Source of the DNA: CAYPGT01 sp964512985 | GTDB lineage: Bacteria > Cyanobacteriota > Vampirovibrionia > LMEP-6097 | Length of the DNA: 64,000 bases | Assembly: GCA_964512985.1 (NCBI GenBank) | Contig: CAZELI010000006.1 | Location: 14,043-78,042 of the forward strand | Direction of reading: 5' to 3' | Shown: piece by piece, positions 42,190 through 50,729 of the stretch | Layout: each line of letters begins with the position of its first letter | Numbering within the stretch: the first letter of the stretch is position 1 | The notes under the pieces: model-generated | Database searches by the model: none | Seen by the model: the letters and a program-made list of their open reading frames with translations, nothing else | What the model was told of the DNA's origin: nothing | Made by a program: the position numbers and the translations under genes

Positions 42190-43099
42190 ACAATTCCCCA
42201 GCCGCTGCTAAGCCACCGAGTGCTGTCATAGACTCAGTTGGAATGAAGATCTTATTCGCTGGACCATTAGCAAGCTTCTGGAGGGTATCCATATAAATAA
42301 GTTGTAAAACTTCTTTAGTTGCACCAGCTTCTTTTACTTTCTCGATATAAGTCTTAGTAGTCATAGCTTGCGCTTCTACTTCAAGGCGTAACTTCTGGGC
42401 ATGAGCTTCCGCACCTTTAATCACCGCCTGCTTCAAGCCATCTGCTTCTAATATCGCTGCTTCACGGGCACCTTCAGCAGTAAGTATCGCCGCACGCTTA
42501 TTACGCTCTGCTTCCATCTGTACATTCATCGCGCGTTGGATTTCTAGTGGAGGACTAATATCCTTTAACTCTATTCTGTTAGTTTTCACTCCCCATTTGC
42601 TTGCTACCGCATCAATAATTTTCTGTAATTTAGCATTGATTAGATCACGACTAGCGAAGGTTTCATCGAGAGTCATCTCACCGATAATATTGCGCAAAGA
42701 AGTTAAGGCTAACTGTTCAACAGCAAAAACTAGATTATTAATTTCATAAATTGCTGCATAAGGATTAATCACCTGGTAATAAATCACCGCATCCACATTA
42801 ATCACCACGTTATCGCGAGTAATAACTGATTGAGATGCTAGCGGTAATACTTGCTCTCGCAGATCAACCACTCGATCTAGGGAATCAACGAAAGGCATTA
42901 TTACATGCAAACCAGGGCTTAGGGTTTGGGTGTAGCTCCCCAATCTAGTGATCAAAGCACAATGCCCTTGTTTAACAATGACAAAAGCACCAAAAAATAG
43001 CATAAAAGCTACAACTATAAAGAACAATAACGTTAATGCTGCAAAACCCATAATAATAAGGATTCTAGCAGAAGAAAACCAATTCAACAAAATAAGCAA
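42164..43099 (-). CDS. SPFH/stomatin-family membrane protein (QmcA-like)
   Basis: An N-terminal membrane helix (about 13-38) is followed by a band 7 domain (VKQGHCALITRLG, LRPG-type turn, QSVITRDNVVINVDAVIYYQV, NIIGEMTLDE) and a long helical region rich in Ala and Glu (about 195-260). This is the paraslipin/QmcA layout, whose usual partner is the NfeD-like protein found nearby. No ATG lies at the N-terminus; TTG codons at 43099 or 43090, or Met 17 at 43051, are possible starts. It is divergent from the subtilase, whose -10 box overlaps this start. Confidence 0.88.
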   Translation of the reverse strand: MLILLNWFSSARILIIMGFAALTLLFFIVVAFMLFFGAFVIVKQGHCALITRLGSYTQTLSPGLHVIMPFVDSLDRVVDLREQVLPLASQSVITRDNVVINVDAVIYYQVINPYAAIYEINNLVFAVEQLALTSLRNIIGEMTLDETFASRDLINAKLQKIIDAVASKWGVKTNRIELKDISPPLEIQRAMNVQMEAERNKRAAILTAEGAREAAILEADGLKQAVIKGAEAHAQKLRLEVEAQAMTTKTYIEKVKEAGATKEVLQLIYMDTLQKLANGPANKIFIPTESMTALGGLAAAGELFKDKAERN

Positions 43100-43122
43100 A
43101 GGGTTTGCTAGAATACAGCTTA

Positions 43123-44547
43123 ATGTATCGCTTAATCATCATTCTCTTTTATATTTTCTCTGGAGTTCGGGTTTATGCCCAAATACAAACCAACATAAAT
43201 TGTAAAGACGCTAATCAAGAATATAGTAGCGAATCTATTATAGTTAAATTTAAAGACTCTAAACCTAAAAGTAAAACTCGGAAATTCCAAACTAGCCAAG
43301 GAAGTTTTGTAGCGGAAAGTCTCGTTGATGACTATCTTCCAAAAAATAACTTGGGCTTAGATAGAACTTATAAATTATCACTTAAACAAGACTGCTCGCA
43401 AATAAAAAACTTAGTTAAACAATTAAATGCTGATCCTCAAGTAGAATATGCCGAGCTTGATTTAATTGCCAAACTTAACTCTAATCCTAATGACCCACTC
43501 TATAATACAACGGGTTCTACTTGGAGCTTTCCCTTTGATGAAATGTGGGGTGCTAAACGTATCTCTGCCGATCAAGCCTGGAATAATAGTCAAGGACAGG
43601 GTGTTGTTATAGCTTTGATTGATACTGGCGTAGATTATAACCATCCAGATCTTTGGGATAATATTTGGGTTGATCCCAAGCTTTGCTCTGATCTTAACCA
43701 CGATGGACAAATCAATTTAGATGATATTGATACCAATCACAACCATATAATAGAAGATGCTGAATTAGACCGTGATTATATAGGACATGACTTTGCTGCG
43801 AAAGATTCTATACCAGAAGATTATAATAGACATGGAACTCACTTAGCTGGCATTATTGCAGCCACTGGTAACAATAATGAAGGTGTTATTGGAGTTGCTT
43901 TTAAATCTAAGATCATGGTGCTTAAAGGGTTTAATGATAATGGTACTGGACGCTATAGCGATCTAGCTAAGGCTATTATTTCAGCAGCAGACAGAGGCGC
44001 GCATATTACCAATAGCGCTTGGGGAGGCAAACCTAGTCGTACTTTAAGTAGGGCTTTCGGGTACGCTTATAATAGAGGATTAATAAATATTACCGCAGCA
44101 GGAAATAATGATAATGATGCAATATATTATACCCCTGCTAATCTCGCTACTACTATTAGTGTGGGAGCGATTAATCCAATGGATGACAGTCGCGCTAGTT
44201 TTTCTAATTACGGCTCTTCGGTAGACATCGCGGCACCTGGCGCATATATAACTTCAACTCTCTCAAGCCTAAGAAACGATAATGCTGGTAACTTTGTCGG
44301 ATATGGACCTACATATCAGTATTGGTATAACTCTGGGACTTCTATAGCCAGTCCGTTTGTAGCGGGAGTTGCGGCACTGATACTATCTGCAAACCCTAAA
44401 CTAACTAATAAGCAAGTGCAACAAATTCTTGTCTCTAGTGCTGAACGTATAAGCACCGACCGTGATATTGGCGGACTGGTAAACGCCGCGGCGGCGGTAA
44501 CTATAGCGAAAAAAAGTCTGTTTGCAGATAGATTTATCCGTAAGTAG
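43123..44547 (+). CDS. Secreted subtilisin-like serine protease (S8) with EF-hand-like insert
   Basis: A signal peptide (MYRLIIILFYIFSGVRVYAQ) leads a prodomain of about 110 residues and a subtilase domain with the complete triad: Asp 167 in LIDTGVDYNH, His 237 in RHGTHLAG, Ser 407 in GTSIASPFVAG. Between Asp and His, residues 190-215 hold two calcium-loop patterns, DLNHDGQINLDD and DTNHNHIIEDAE, of EF-hand/dockerin type. The start ATG 43123 lies 8 nt after a TAGAAT; the TTG at 43105 is upstream of that promoter. Protease is probably secreted or periplasmic and calcium-stabilised. Confidence 0.93.
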   Translation: MYRLIIILFYIFSGVRVYAQIQTNINCKDANQEYSSESIIVKFKDSKPKSKTRKFQTSQGSFVAESLVDDYLPKNNLGLDRTYKLSLKQDCSQIKNLVKQLNADPQVEYAELDLIAKLNSNPNDPLYNTTGSTWSFPFDEMWGAKRISADQAWNNSQGQGVVIALIDTGVDYNHPDLWDNIWVDPKLCSDLNHDGQINLDDIDTNHNHIIEDAELDRDYIGHDFAAKDSIPEDYNRHGTHLAGIIAATGNNNEGVIGVAFKSKIMVLKGFNDNGTGRYSDLAKAIISAADRGAHITNSAWGGKPSRTLSRAFGYAYNRGLINITAAGNNDNDAIYYTPANLATTISVGAINPMDDSRASFSNYGSSVDIAAPGAYITSTLSSLRNDNAGNFVGYGPTYQYWYNSGTSIASPFVAGVAALILSANPKLTNKQVQQILVSSAERISTDRDIGGLVNAAAAVTIAKKSLFADRFIRK

Positions 44548-46087
44548 AAATATAATCTAGTATAGTTCTCACTGGAATCCCAGAAGCACCTTTAGGTGCC
44601 CAGTCCATATCCTGTTCAAACCAACAAGGACCAGCAATATCAATATGTAACCAAGGAATCTGCTGTTCACTATTTTTTTGCTTACCAATAAACTCCTGAA
44701 TAAATAGTCCACCATTCTGGGCTCCAGCTTTACCACCAGAACCCGCGTTAATTAGATCAGCAATAGTAGATTTAAGTCCTTCTTTATACTCTTCATAAAG
44801 AGGTAATTGCCACATTAATTCACCAGTACGATCTGCAGATGCTTTCACTCTATCTAATAATTCTTGATTATTAGTCATTAGTCCAGCACAAACATTCCCG
44901 AGAGCCACCACACAAGCTCCTGTAAGCGTCGCAAAATCAATAATCTCATCTGGGTCTTTCTTAGATACATAAGCAACAGCATCTGCCAAGGTAAGGCGTC
45001 CTTCTGCATCTGTGTTATTCACTTCAATAGTCTTACCATTCATAGCAATAATTACATCACCCGGTCTATAAGCTCTACCACTTGGCATATTTTCCGTTGC
45101 AGCAATGATTGCAGTGATTTGAACACCTTTAGGTTGGATTTGTGCAACAGCATTCATGATACCGATAATGGCGGCGGCTCCAGACATATCCTCTTTCATC
45201 ATTTCCATAGCCTTAGCTGGTTTAAGACTTAAACCACCACTATCAAAAGTCACTCCCTTACCAATAAGCGCTATATGTTTTTTGACTTTGCCCACGGGAG
45301 TATAAGTTATCTCAATAAATTTAGGTGGCTGATCTGAACCTTGAGACACGGCAAGATAGGCACCCATGCCTAGTTTTTCACAATCCTTCTGTTCTAAAAC
45401 TTTAACTTTAATAGTAGTGTTTTTAGAATTAGCAATTTTCTTCGCTTCTTCAGCTAAATAACTTGGTGTCATCACACAAGGTGGTTCCCAAATTAAATCA
45501 CGACTAATACAAGTAGCTTCTGCTTTAATCACTGCATTTTTTACTGTTTCCTTGTCAGTTTTCTCCAAAGACTCCACTAGAATCTTTACTTCACTAAGCT
45601 TTTTAACTTTTTTCTCAGTCTTATCGGTTTTTTTATCAACTGATTTATATTTATCAAACTCATAATTGATTAAAACAGCAGCTTCTGCCAAAATATCAGG
45701 GTTTTTAGGGAATATCGCGGTTAATCTTTCTACTTTATTGGATTTAGCTGCTCGAATAAGTGAAGCAGATGCTTTTCGCAGTACTTTATTATCGATTTTA
45801 GATTCCTCTCCTAAACCAACTAGAATAATTTTTTTCACAGTGTTAACATTCGGCGCAACTTTATTATGAGAATTTAGAGTAATAAGTAGTGTCGAAGCTG
45901 CCGAGAAATCAAACTCTTCTGCTTCTATAGCCTCTATAATCAAACCCTTGAAGCATTTATCTAGATCTAATAGGGTTTTAGAATAATTTTTTGCTTTAGC
46001 TTTTTTTTCGGGACTAGCTATAACTAAGGCTAAAGCATCGGTAGTAAATTTGGTAGCTATTAAAAATTTATCTAAACTTACTTTCAT
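44534..46087 (-). CDS. pepA: Leucyl aminopeptidase (M17)
   Basis: PepA is a hexameric dizinc/manganese aminopeptidase. The C-terminal catalytic domain carries GKGVTFDSGGLSLKP, MKEDMSGAA and the M17 signature NTDAEGRLTLADA. The N-terminal macrodomain-like part (about 1-170) is divergent. I use ATG 46085-46087, 7 nt below TATAAT; an upstream in-frame Met at 46162 would precede this promoter. It converges with the subtilase, overlapping it by 14 nt. Length 517. Confidence 0.94.
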   Translation of the reverse strand: MKVSLDKFLIATKFTTDALALVIASPEKKAKAKNYSKTLLDLDKCFKGLIIEAIEAEEFDFSAASTLLITLNSHNKVAPNVNTVKKIILVGLGEESKIDNKVLRKASASLIRAAKSNKVERLTAIFPKNPDILAEAAVLINYEFDKYKSVDKKTDKTEKKVKKLSEVKILVESLEKTDKETVKNAVIKAEATCISRDLIWEPPCVMTPSYLAEEAKKIANSKNTTIKVKVLEQKDCEKLGMGAYLAVSQGSDQPPKFIEITYTPVGKVKKHIALIGKGVTFDSGGLSLKPAKAMEMMKEDMSGAAAIIGIMNAVAQIQPKGVQITAIIAATENMPSGRAYRPGDVIIAMNGKTIEVNNTDAEGRLTLADAVAYVSKKDPDEIIDFATLTGACVVALGNVCAGLMTNNQELLDRVKASADRTGELMWQLPLYEEYKEGLKSTIADLINAGSGGKAGAQNGGLFIQEFIGKQKNSEQQIPWLHIDIAGPCWFEQDMDWAPKGASGIPVRTILDYISTYG

Positions 46088-46143
46088 ATTAGTTATTATA
46101 GCGGGTTTTGATTTTATGCGGCCAAACTGTGGCCACAAAAAAA

Positions 46144-46168
46144 AAGAGCCCGCGACTTGCAAGCTCTT
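46144..46168 (-). terminator. Rho-independent terminator of the H1-like gene
   Basis: On the minus strand AAGAGC ... GCTCTT closes a GC-containing hairpin and is followed directly by about ten T residues. Confidence 0.85.
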
Positions 46169-46192
46169 AATTTTATCTTTGAATAAACAAAC

Positions 46193-46348
46193 TTACTTTT
46201 TCTTAGTAGCTGTTTTTTTCTTTGCTGCAGGCTTTTTCGCTGCTACTTTTTTCTTAGCAGGCGCTTTTTTCTTAGCTGCAGGTTTTTTAGCCGCTGGTTT
46301 TTTAGCAGTTGCTTTTTTCGCCGGGGCCTTTTTCTTTTTAGTTGCCAT
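46193..46348 (-). CDS. Histone H1-like lysine/alanine/proline-rich peptide
   Basis: A 51-residue product consisting almost wholly of Lys, Ala, Pro and Thr, in repeats of the type AAKKPAAKK. GGAGG lies 9 nt before the ATG and a strong terminator follows, so it is a genuine short gene. Such H1-like proteins (Hc2 or AlgP tail type) bind DNA and condense the nucleoid. A plus-strand frame across the same bases (poly-Ala/Phe) is its shadow. Upstream, 46349-46591 is AT-rich with no further gene; it holds the promoter and a GATAGC-GAAAA-GCTATC hairpin (46581-46597) near the wecG stop. Confidence 0.85.
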   Translation of the reverse strand: MATKKKKAPAKKATAKKPAAKKPAAKKKAPAKKKVAAKKPAAKKKTATKKK

Positions 46349-46591
46349 TTTTTAGTTCCTCCAATTTTTCTCGATAACTAAATTTACACTATTCTGAATG
46401 ATATATGAATTCCTAAAATTAGGCAAATTTGTAAATTATCGACAACAAACTTTTTGTACCCAGATAACCTATATTATTAACCCATCAAACTCTCTGAATT
46501 CGATTTCACTTCTTCTTACTCCTTATCAAGTATCTAAATTGCAATTTTAGAAGCTTGTTCAAACTTTCTCAGTTGGAGTGATAGCGAAAAG

Positions 46592-47335
46592 CTATCGAGT
46601 AAGTTTTCTATTTAAGTGATGGATCACTAACAGAACGTATCTCCGTACGTTATATAAGAACCTTTTTAGACGAGAAGGTTCCTGAATTATACGAAAAAAC
46701 CATTCCAAATTAAGGAAAATCATCCATGAAGCAGCTCTCTGTAGTTTTCCTGACCAAACATCCAATGCTCCTCCTACTCCCATACACACACAAGTATCAA
46801 GCTTTGATTTACATTCATAGATAAGCAGTTCTTGCTTAGGGGCACCCATCCCCACCAAAAGTAAATCTGGTTTAGATTTGATCAAACGTTCAAGAATTTC
46901 ATCTTTTTGATCTAAATTAAAGTATCCATGCTCAGCAAAAACCAATTTACCCTCCAATTTTTTCTTAAGAAGCTCTATTATTTCTTTTTTGCCTCCCCAA
47001 ATTGCAATTTTTTGCTTTGATTCCATTAACTTAGCTGCTAAATCAATACCAGCAAGTTTTTTTAATGGGAAATTAGCAGCACCTGGAGAGAAAAAGTTTA
47101 AAAGACGGTAGGTCCAAACAATACTGACTCCATCAGGAATTATTAGCTCGGCTTCAGAGATAATCTTTCTATATTCAGGATCATCTTGAGCCAAAACCAC
47201 TTGTTCAAGATTCAAACTAATAACTTGAATCACTCCACCAGTAAATAAATTAGACAAATACGCATCTGAATCAACAAACAAAGCTGATGGCGTTTGATCT
47301 ATATATAGGTTAAGAAATGGTTTACGTTTCGGCAT
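46592..47335 (-). CDS. WecG/TagA/CpsF-family glycosyltransferase (GT26)
   Basis: This family adds ManNAc or ManNAcA to lipid-linked GlcNAc in teichoic acid, enterobacterial antigen and capsule pathways. Family motifs: VISLNLEQVVLAQDDPEY, ELIIPDGVSIVW, KIAIWGGKKEII, LLLVGMGAPKQELLI and MGVGGALDVWSGKLQRAASWM, then LEWFFRIIQEPSRLKRF. Length 247. It is divergent from gpsA, with a TTAGTATACTAA palindrome (47352-47363) between them that offers a TATACT on each strand. No other glycan gene adjoins. Confidence 0.9.
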   Translation of the reverse strand: MPKRKPFLNLYIDQTPSALFVDSDAYLSNLFTGGVIQVISLNLEQVVLAQDDPEYRKIISEAELIIPDGVSIVWTYRLLNFFSPGAANFPLKKLAGIDLAAKLMESKQKIAIWGGKKEIIELLKKKLEGKLVFAEHGYFNLDQKDEILERLIKSKPDLLLVGMGAPKQELLIYECKSKLDTCVCMGVGGALDVWSGKLQRAASWMIFLNLEWFFRIIQEPSRLKRFLYNVRRYVLLVIHHLNRKLTR

Positions 47336-47351
47336 TTTGAGTAAGATTTAT

Positions 47352-47363
47352 TTAGTATACTAA
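47352..47363. promoter_or_regulatory. Palindromic shared -10 between wecG-like gene and gpsA
   Basis: TTAGTATACTAA reads TATACT on both strands. The plus-strand box would drive gpsA (TTG 47395, with AGAGGA upstream) and the minus-strand box the glycosyltransferase (ATG 47335). Confidence 0.45.
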
Positions 47364-47394
47364 TAGTCTAGCTAAGAACTAGAGGATTAAATTC

Positions 47395-48387
47395 TTGGAC
47401 AATATTGAAAGTATATCTATATTAGGAGCAGGCAGTTGGGGTAATACTCTAGCCTTTGTATTAGGGCAAAATATGCCAGTGATACTTTGGGATCATGATT
47501 CTAAAAGAGTCCGTAAAATTAACAAAACTCGAAGATTTAAAAAACCAGTCACTCTAAAATATCCAGACAATGTTGTTATTAGCGATGACCTTAGTACTAT
47601 TTTTCAGTCCCGAATCATTATTAATGCAATCTCTTTAAAAGGTATGGAAGAGACTTTTAAAAAGATTTCGCAGCTCAATCCGAGCTTAGAGCATATTTTT
47701 GTGAATGGTTCTAAAGGTATAGACTCGCAAAATCTTAAAACACCGATAGAAATTATGAACGAGTTTCTTCCTAAGCACCCTAAAGCGGTTATCTCAGGAC
47801 CCAACCTAGCTAAAGAACTTATCAAAGCCAAACCCATGGTGACAGAAGTTGCCGCTCTTGATCTTAATGTCGCTAAATTAGTCCAAGAAAAAATCGCAAA
47901 CGCAAGTCTTCGAGTTTATATCAACTCTGATGTTAAAGGAGTAGAACTTTGCGGGGCTCTTAAGAATGTAATAGCTATAGCTGCAGGTGCAAGTGATGCT
48001 CTGAAGCTTGGAGACAGTGCCAAAGCAAGTTTAATTACGCGTGGACTCCATGAGATGGGTAGATTTCTAAGTCTATATGGCGGTAAAACAGAAACTTTAA
48101 TGGGACCTGCTGGAATTGGAGATCTTATCGCCACTTGTTCAAGTAATTTAAGTAGAAATTATAGGGTAGGGTATCATCTCGCAGAAGGACAAAAATTAAC
48201 TAAAATTATTCGTGATTTAGGAGAAGTAGCTGAAGGGATCAATACTACAAATGCCGTTTATCAAATTTCTCATGACAAAAATATCGAAATGCCGATAGTG
48301 GAGCAAATTAAAAAACTCTTAGACGGAGAAGCTAGTGCAGTAGATGCGGTTTTAAGCTTAATGAAGAGACCCTCTAAATCTCTTTAA
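47395..48387 (+). CDS. gpsA: Glycerol-3-phosphate dehydrogenase, NAD(P)-dependent
   Basis: GpsA makes sn-glycerol-3-phosphate from dihydroxyacetone phosphate for phospholipids. The N-terminal dinucleotide site SILGAGSWGNTLA is clear, then SGPNLAKEL, GVELCGALKNVIAIAAGASD and AEGINTTNAVYQ. The start is a TTG with AGAGGATT about 8 nt before; no ATG is available. Length 330. A terminator follows at once. Together with glpK and glpD it forms the glycerol phosphate node of this window. Confidence 0.94.
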   Translation: MDNIESISILGAGSWGNTLAFVLGQNMPVILWDHDSKRVRKINKTRRFKKPVTLKYPDNVVISDDLSTIFQSRIIINAISLKGMEETFKKISQLNPSLEHIFVNGSKGIDSQNLKTPIEIMNEFLPKHPKAVISGPNLAKELIKAKPMVTEVAALDLNVAKLVQEKIANASLRVYINSDVKGVELCGALKNVIAIAAGASDALKLGDSAKASLITRGLHEMGRFLSLYGGKTETLMGPAGIGDLIATCSSNLSRNYRVGYHLAEGQKLTKIIRDLGEVAEGINTTNAVYQISHDKNIEMPIVEQIKKLLDGEASAVDAVLSLMKRPSKSL

Positions 48388-48392
48388 AAAAC

Positions 48393-48416
48393 AAAAGCCC
48401 CTTTTCAGGGGCTTTT
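48393..48416. terminator. Bidirectional terminator between gpsA and HU
   Basis: AAAAGCCCC, loop TTTTCA, GGGGCTTTT: a perfect 9-bp stem with A/T tracts on both sides, between two convergent genes. Confidence 0.9.
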
Positions 48417-48445
48417 ATATTAGTTCAGTTCAAAAAGTTCAAGGC

Positions 48446-48829
48446 TTACGCTCTTGCTTTTTTCTTTTTGCCAGCTGTTTTAGCTGTTTTAGCTTTAGCT
48501 ACAGCTTGTTTTTTAGCAGCTATTTTCTTTTTAGCAAGAGCAGGTGCTTTACCAGTTTGTACTGCTTGCTTAAGCTCAGAACCAGCTGAGAATGCAGGTG
48601 CATTTTTAGCAGGGATCTTGATCTTTTGAGTTGGGTTTTGTGGGTTAACACCAATACGAGCTTTACGTTTACGTCTTTCGAAAGTACCGAAACCAACTAA
48701 AGTGATTTTGTCACCTTTAGCTAATTGTTCAGTAATAGTTGCAAGAATGCACTTAAGCGCATCATCTACTTGAGACTTAGCTAGTCCTGTGTTTCCTGAT
48801 ACTGATTCGATTAATTCTGCTTTATTCAT
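48446..48829 (-). CDS. hup: HU-family nucleoid protein with H1-like basic tail
   Basis: Residues 1-90 are a complete HU fold (MNKAELIESVSGNTG, LVGFGTFERRKRKARIGVNPQNPTQKIKIPA, AFSAGSELKQAV). The last 35 residues are a Lys/Ala-rich tail (KKKIAAKKQAVAKAKTAKT) like that of histone H1 or of mycobacterial HupB. AAGGAG is 8 nt before the ATG. A 190-nt leader with a 9-bp hairpin next to the ribosome site precedes the gene. The tail resembles the separate H1-like peptide at 46193 in composition. Confidence 0.92.
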   Translation of the reverse strand: MNKAELIESVSGNTGLAKSQVDDALKCILATITEQLAKGDKITLVGFGTFERRKRKARIGVNPQNPTQKIKIPAKNAPAFSAGSELKQAVQTGKAPALAKKKIAAKKQAVAKAKTAKTAGKKKKARA

Positions 48830-49020
48830 TTATTTGATCTCCTTTTGATACCCGCAACCTGCGAGCATCGACTACTTAAATATCCCCTCGTTTGACCTCA
48901 CCTTAAAATTAAAGCTGGCCCTTTTTCCCGTAACCCCCTCTAGGACTGCGTTTCAGAGTATTCCCCCTTACACGATCCTTGCCTCCCGGGAAAGGCACTG
49001 CCTCACACTGTTTCAGCAAC
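48830..49020 (-). promoter_or_regulatory. Long structured 5' leader of the HU gene
   Basis: From a predicted start near 49020 the leader runs about 190 nt to the HU ATG. A hairpin at 48847-48869 pairs GATGCTCGC with GCGGGTATC (9 bp with two G-T pairs, loop AGGTT) immediately above the Shine-Dalgarno AAGGAG. Further up, the strand is G-rich with runs of 3-5 G. A plus-strand frame here (48979-49188) looks spurious. Candidate site for autogenous translational control of HU. Confidence 0.45.
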
Positions 49021-49026
49021 AATTTA

Positions 49027-49055
49027 AGTCTAACTCTTTCTAGGTCAGATGTAAA
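49027..49055 (-). promoter_or_regulatory. HU promoter
   Basis: On the minus strand TTTACA (49050-49055), a 17-nt spacer and TAGACT (49027-49032). Start expected near 49020, far above the HU gene. Confidence 0.6.
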
Positions 49056-49141
49056 GCTTCTAGCAAATAATTTTTTATGTGAGTTCCGCTTAGCTACTGA
49101 GTTTGCTAATTTGACAAAAAATAGAGTCTATAGTAAGGATT

Positions 49142-49735
49142 CTAGTTCTTCTGTACAAATACCACTGTGCAGCCGCCATACTTCTTAGTTTTAAGTATCA
49201 CAAGATCCTCTGAAAAGCTCTCCTCCAGCACTTTTACCAGCTCCATATTTTTATATTCAAGTAGCATTAAACCCTCAGGCTTAATGAGATCATTCTCAAG
49301 TACTGCCTTAACGGTATCTATAAACTGCTTCACAGTAAACTTAAACGGCGGATCAAAAAACACTAGATCGAAGTTCTTGACAGGGTTTTTACGTTTGATC
49401 GACTTAAGCACAGCTGGTAAAGTACCCACAACTATATTGACCTGATCTACCAATTTAAGCTTAATACTATTAGTTCTTAATAGCTTAAGGCACTTGGGAT
49501 CACGCTCTACAAAGCTAACAGAACTAGCTCCATTACTAAGAAACTCAAAGCCCATACTTCCAGTCCCCGAATAAAGATCTAATATATCCAATTCTTCAAA
49601 GTCCACCCCAAGCGAACCTAGTGTGTTAATAATCGCCTCTCTCACAAGAGCCTGAGTTGGTCTAAGCTCACGCGCTGTATCCGTAGACGCTAGGGTGATC
49701 CCTTTAAATTGACCGGTAGCGATTTTGAGGACCAT
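49142..49735 (-). CDS. rsmD: 16S rRNA (guanine-966-N2)-methyltransferase RsmD
   Basis: RsmD methylates G966 of 16S rRNA. The SAM site LDLYSGTGSMGFEFLSNGA, the second motif VSFVERD, and the catalytic FFDPPF (about residue 127) are present. The N-terminus ITTxGxxKG-like IATGQFKGITL and the block RPTQALVREAIINTL are typical. Length 197. It is divergent from the response regulator gene. Confidence 0.93.
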   Translation of the reverse strand: MVLKIATGQFKGITLASTDTARELRPTQALVREAIINTLGSLGVDFEELDILDLYSGTGSMGFEFLSNGASSVSFVERDPKCLKLLRTNSIKLKLVDQVNIVVGTLPAVLKSIKRKNPVKNFDLVFFDPPFKFTVKQFIDTVKAVLENDLIKPEGLMLLEYKNMELVKVLEESFSEDLVILKTKKYGGCTVVFVQKN

Positions 49736-49841
49736 GTATCTAATTTACTACAATAGATTTATCGTGAACCAAATTATCTTAAATAATTATTTAGCTATAA
49801 AACAATCGCACGTATTACACATTATTCTGGGTCTAATATAA

Positions 49842-50249
49842 ATGATCTACATTATGCCAAATAAACCAAAAATCCTCATAGCAGACGACGAATCAAGTCT
49901 TAGAATTTTACTTAGAGCAGTGATGTCCTCTGAAGAGGGTGAGTTTGAGATCTTTGAAGCAGTAGACGGAAATGATACTCTAGCTCAAATTAATGCTAAT
50001 AAACCAGACTTACTAATACTCGATGTGATGATGCCAGGGCTCTCAGGGTTTGAGGTCTGCGAGAAGATTAAACGCGACGATAAATTAAAAGACATTATTG
50101 TTCTAATACTCACAGCGAAAGGACAAGTAACTGATAAAGAATGGGCTAACTCTGTAGGAGCGGACTTCTTTCTCAGCAAGCCTTTCAGCCCGCTAGAGTT
50201 GCTGGATACTATTAAGAGTCTTCTAGCCGAGCGTATAACTACGTTATAA
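49842..50249 (+). CDS. Single-domain response regulator (CheY-like)
   Basis: A stand-alone receiver domain: acidic pocket in ADDESS, phosphoacceptor Asp in LLILDVMMPGLSG (about residue 57), Thr in ILTAKG and Lys in LSKPFSP. No output domain. Start could be the ATG at 49842 or 49854; a TAATAT box (49834-49839) fits the second better. It may signal to the flagellar switch or to another kinase, but no histidine kinase adjoins and FliM here lacks an intact CheY-binding motif. Length 131-135. Confidence 0.88.
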   Translation: MIYIMPNKPKILIADDESSLRILLRAVMSSEEGEFEIFEAVDGNDTLAQINANKPDLLILDVMMPGLSGFEVCEKIKRDDKLKDIIVLILTAKGQVTDKEWANSVGADFFLSKPFSPLELLDTIKSLLAERITTL

Positions 50250-50264
50250 TTAAGCAAAGCAATA

Positions 50265-50729
50265 ATGCAAATCCTCGTTATCCATGGACCTAATATCAAT
50301 CTTCTAGGTACTAGAGAACCTGATACTTACGGTTCTATTAGCATGGAAGAAATTAATAAGGCTATGAAGGATCTGGCTGAAGCCAACCATATGCAAATAG
50401 CTTTCTTCCAATCAAATATAGAAGGGGAGATAGTTTCCAAGATACAAGAAGCAGGTAAGCTCAAACTAGATGGTTTAATTATTAATCCTGCAGCCTACAC
50501 TCATACCAGTATCGCTATTAGAGATGCTATCGCAGCAACTAAATTGATAGCAATAGAAGTTCATTTATCCAATGTTTATAAACGTGAGGAATTTAGACAT
50601 AAATCAATCACTGCTCCTGTTTGTAGAGGACAAATATGTGGGTTTGGAGCAACTAGCTACTTACTTGCTCTAAGAGCCTTTATTGATGCAAGTTCTGACC
50701 CTCATAAGGATTTTAGTTCGTTAGCATAG
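50265..50729 (+). CDS. aroQ: 3-dehydroquinate dehydratase, type II
   Basis: AroQ catalyses the third shikimate step. Motifs: LVIHGPNINLLGTREPDTYG, FFQSNIEGEIV, IINPAAYTHTSIAIRDA with the catalytic His, and IEVHLSNVYKREEFRHKS. Length 154. TATAAT (50245-50250) overlaps the end of the response regulator gene and leaves a leader of about 7 nt. Its stop overlaps the GTG start of the radical SAM gene by one base, so the two form an operon. Confidence 0.95.
   Translation: MQILVIHGPNINLLGTREPDTYGSISMEEINKAMKDLAEANHMQIAFFQSNIEGEIVSKIQEAGKLKLDGLIINPAAYTHTSIAIRDAIAATKLIAIEVHLSNVYKREEFRHKSITAPVCRGQICGFGATSYLLALRAFIDASSDPHKDFSSLA

Noticed and set aside
46050..46355. Plus-strand frame rich in Phe and Ala
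   Set aside because: It is the mirror of the Lys/Ala-rich H1-like gene, which has a ribosome site and a terminator on the minus strand.
48880..48990. G-quadruplex in the HU leader
   Set aside because: G runs are present but one loop would exceed 20 nt; the evidence is too weak to list as a structure.
48979..49188. 69-codon plus-strand frame
   Set aside because: It lies over the HU promoter and leader and the rsmD end, with no start signals and an implausible composition.
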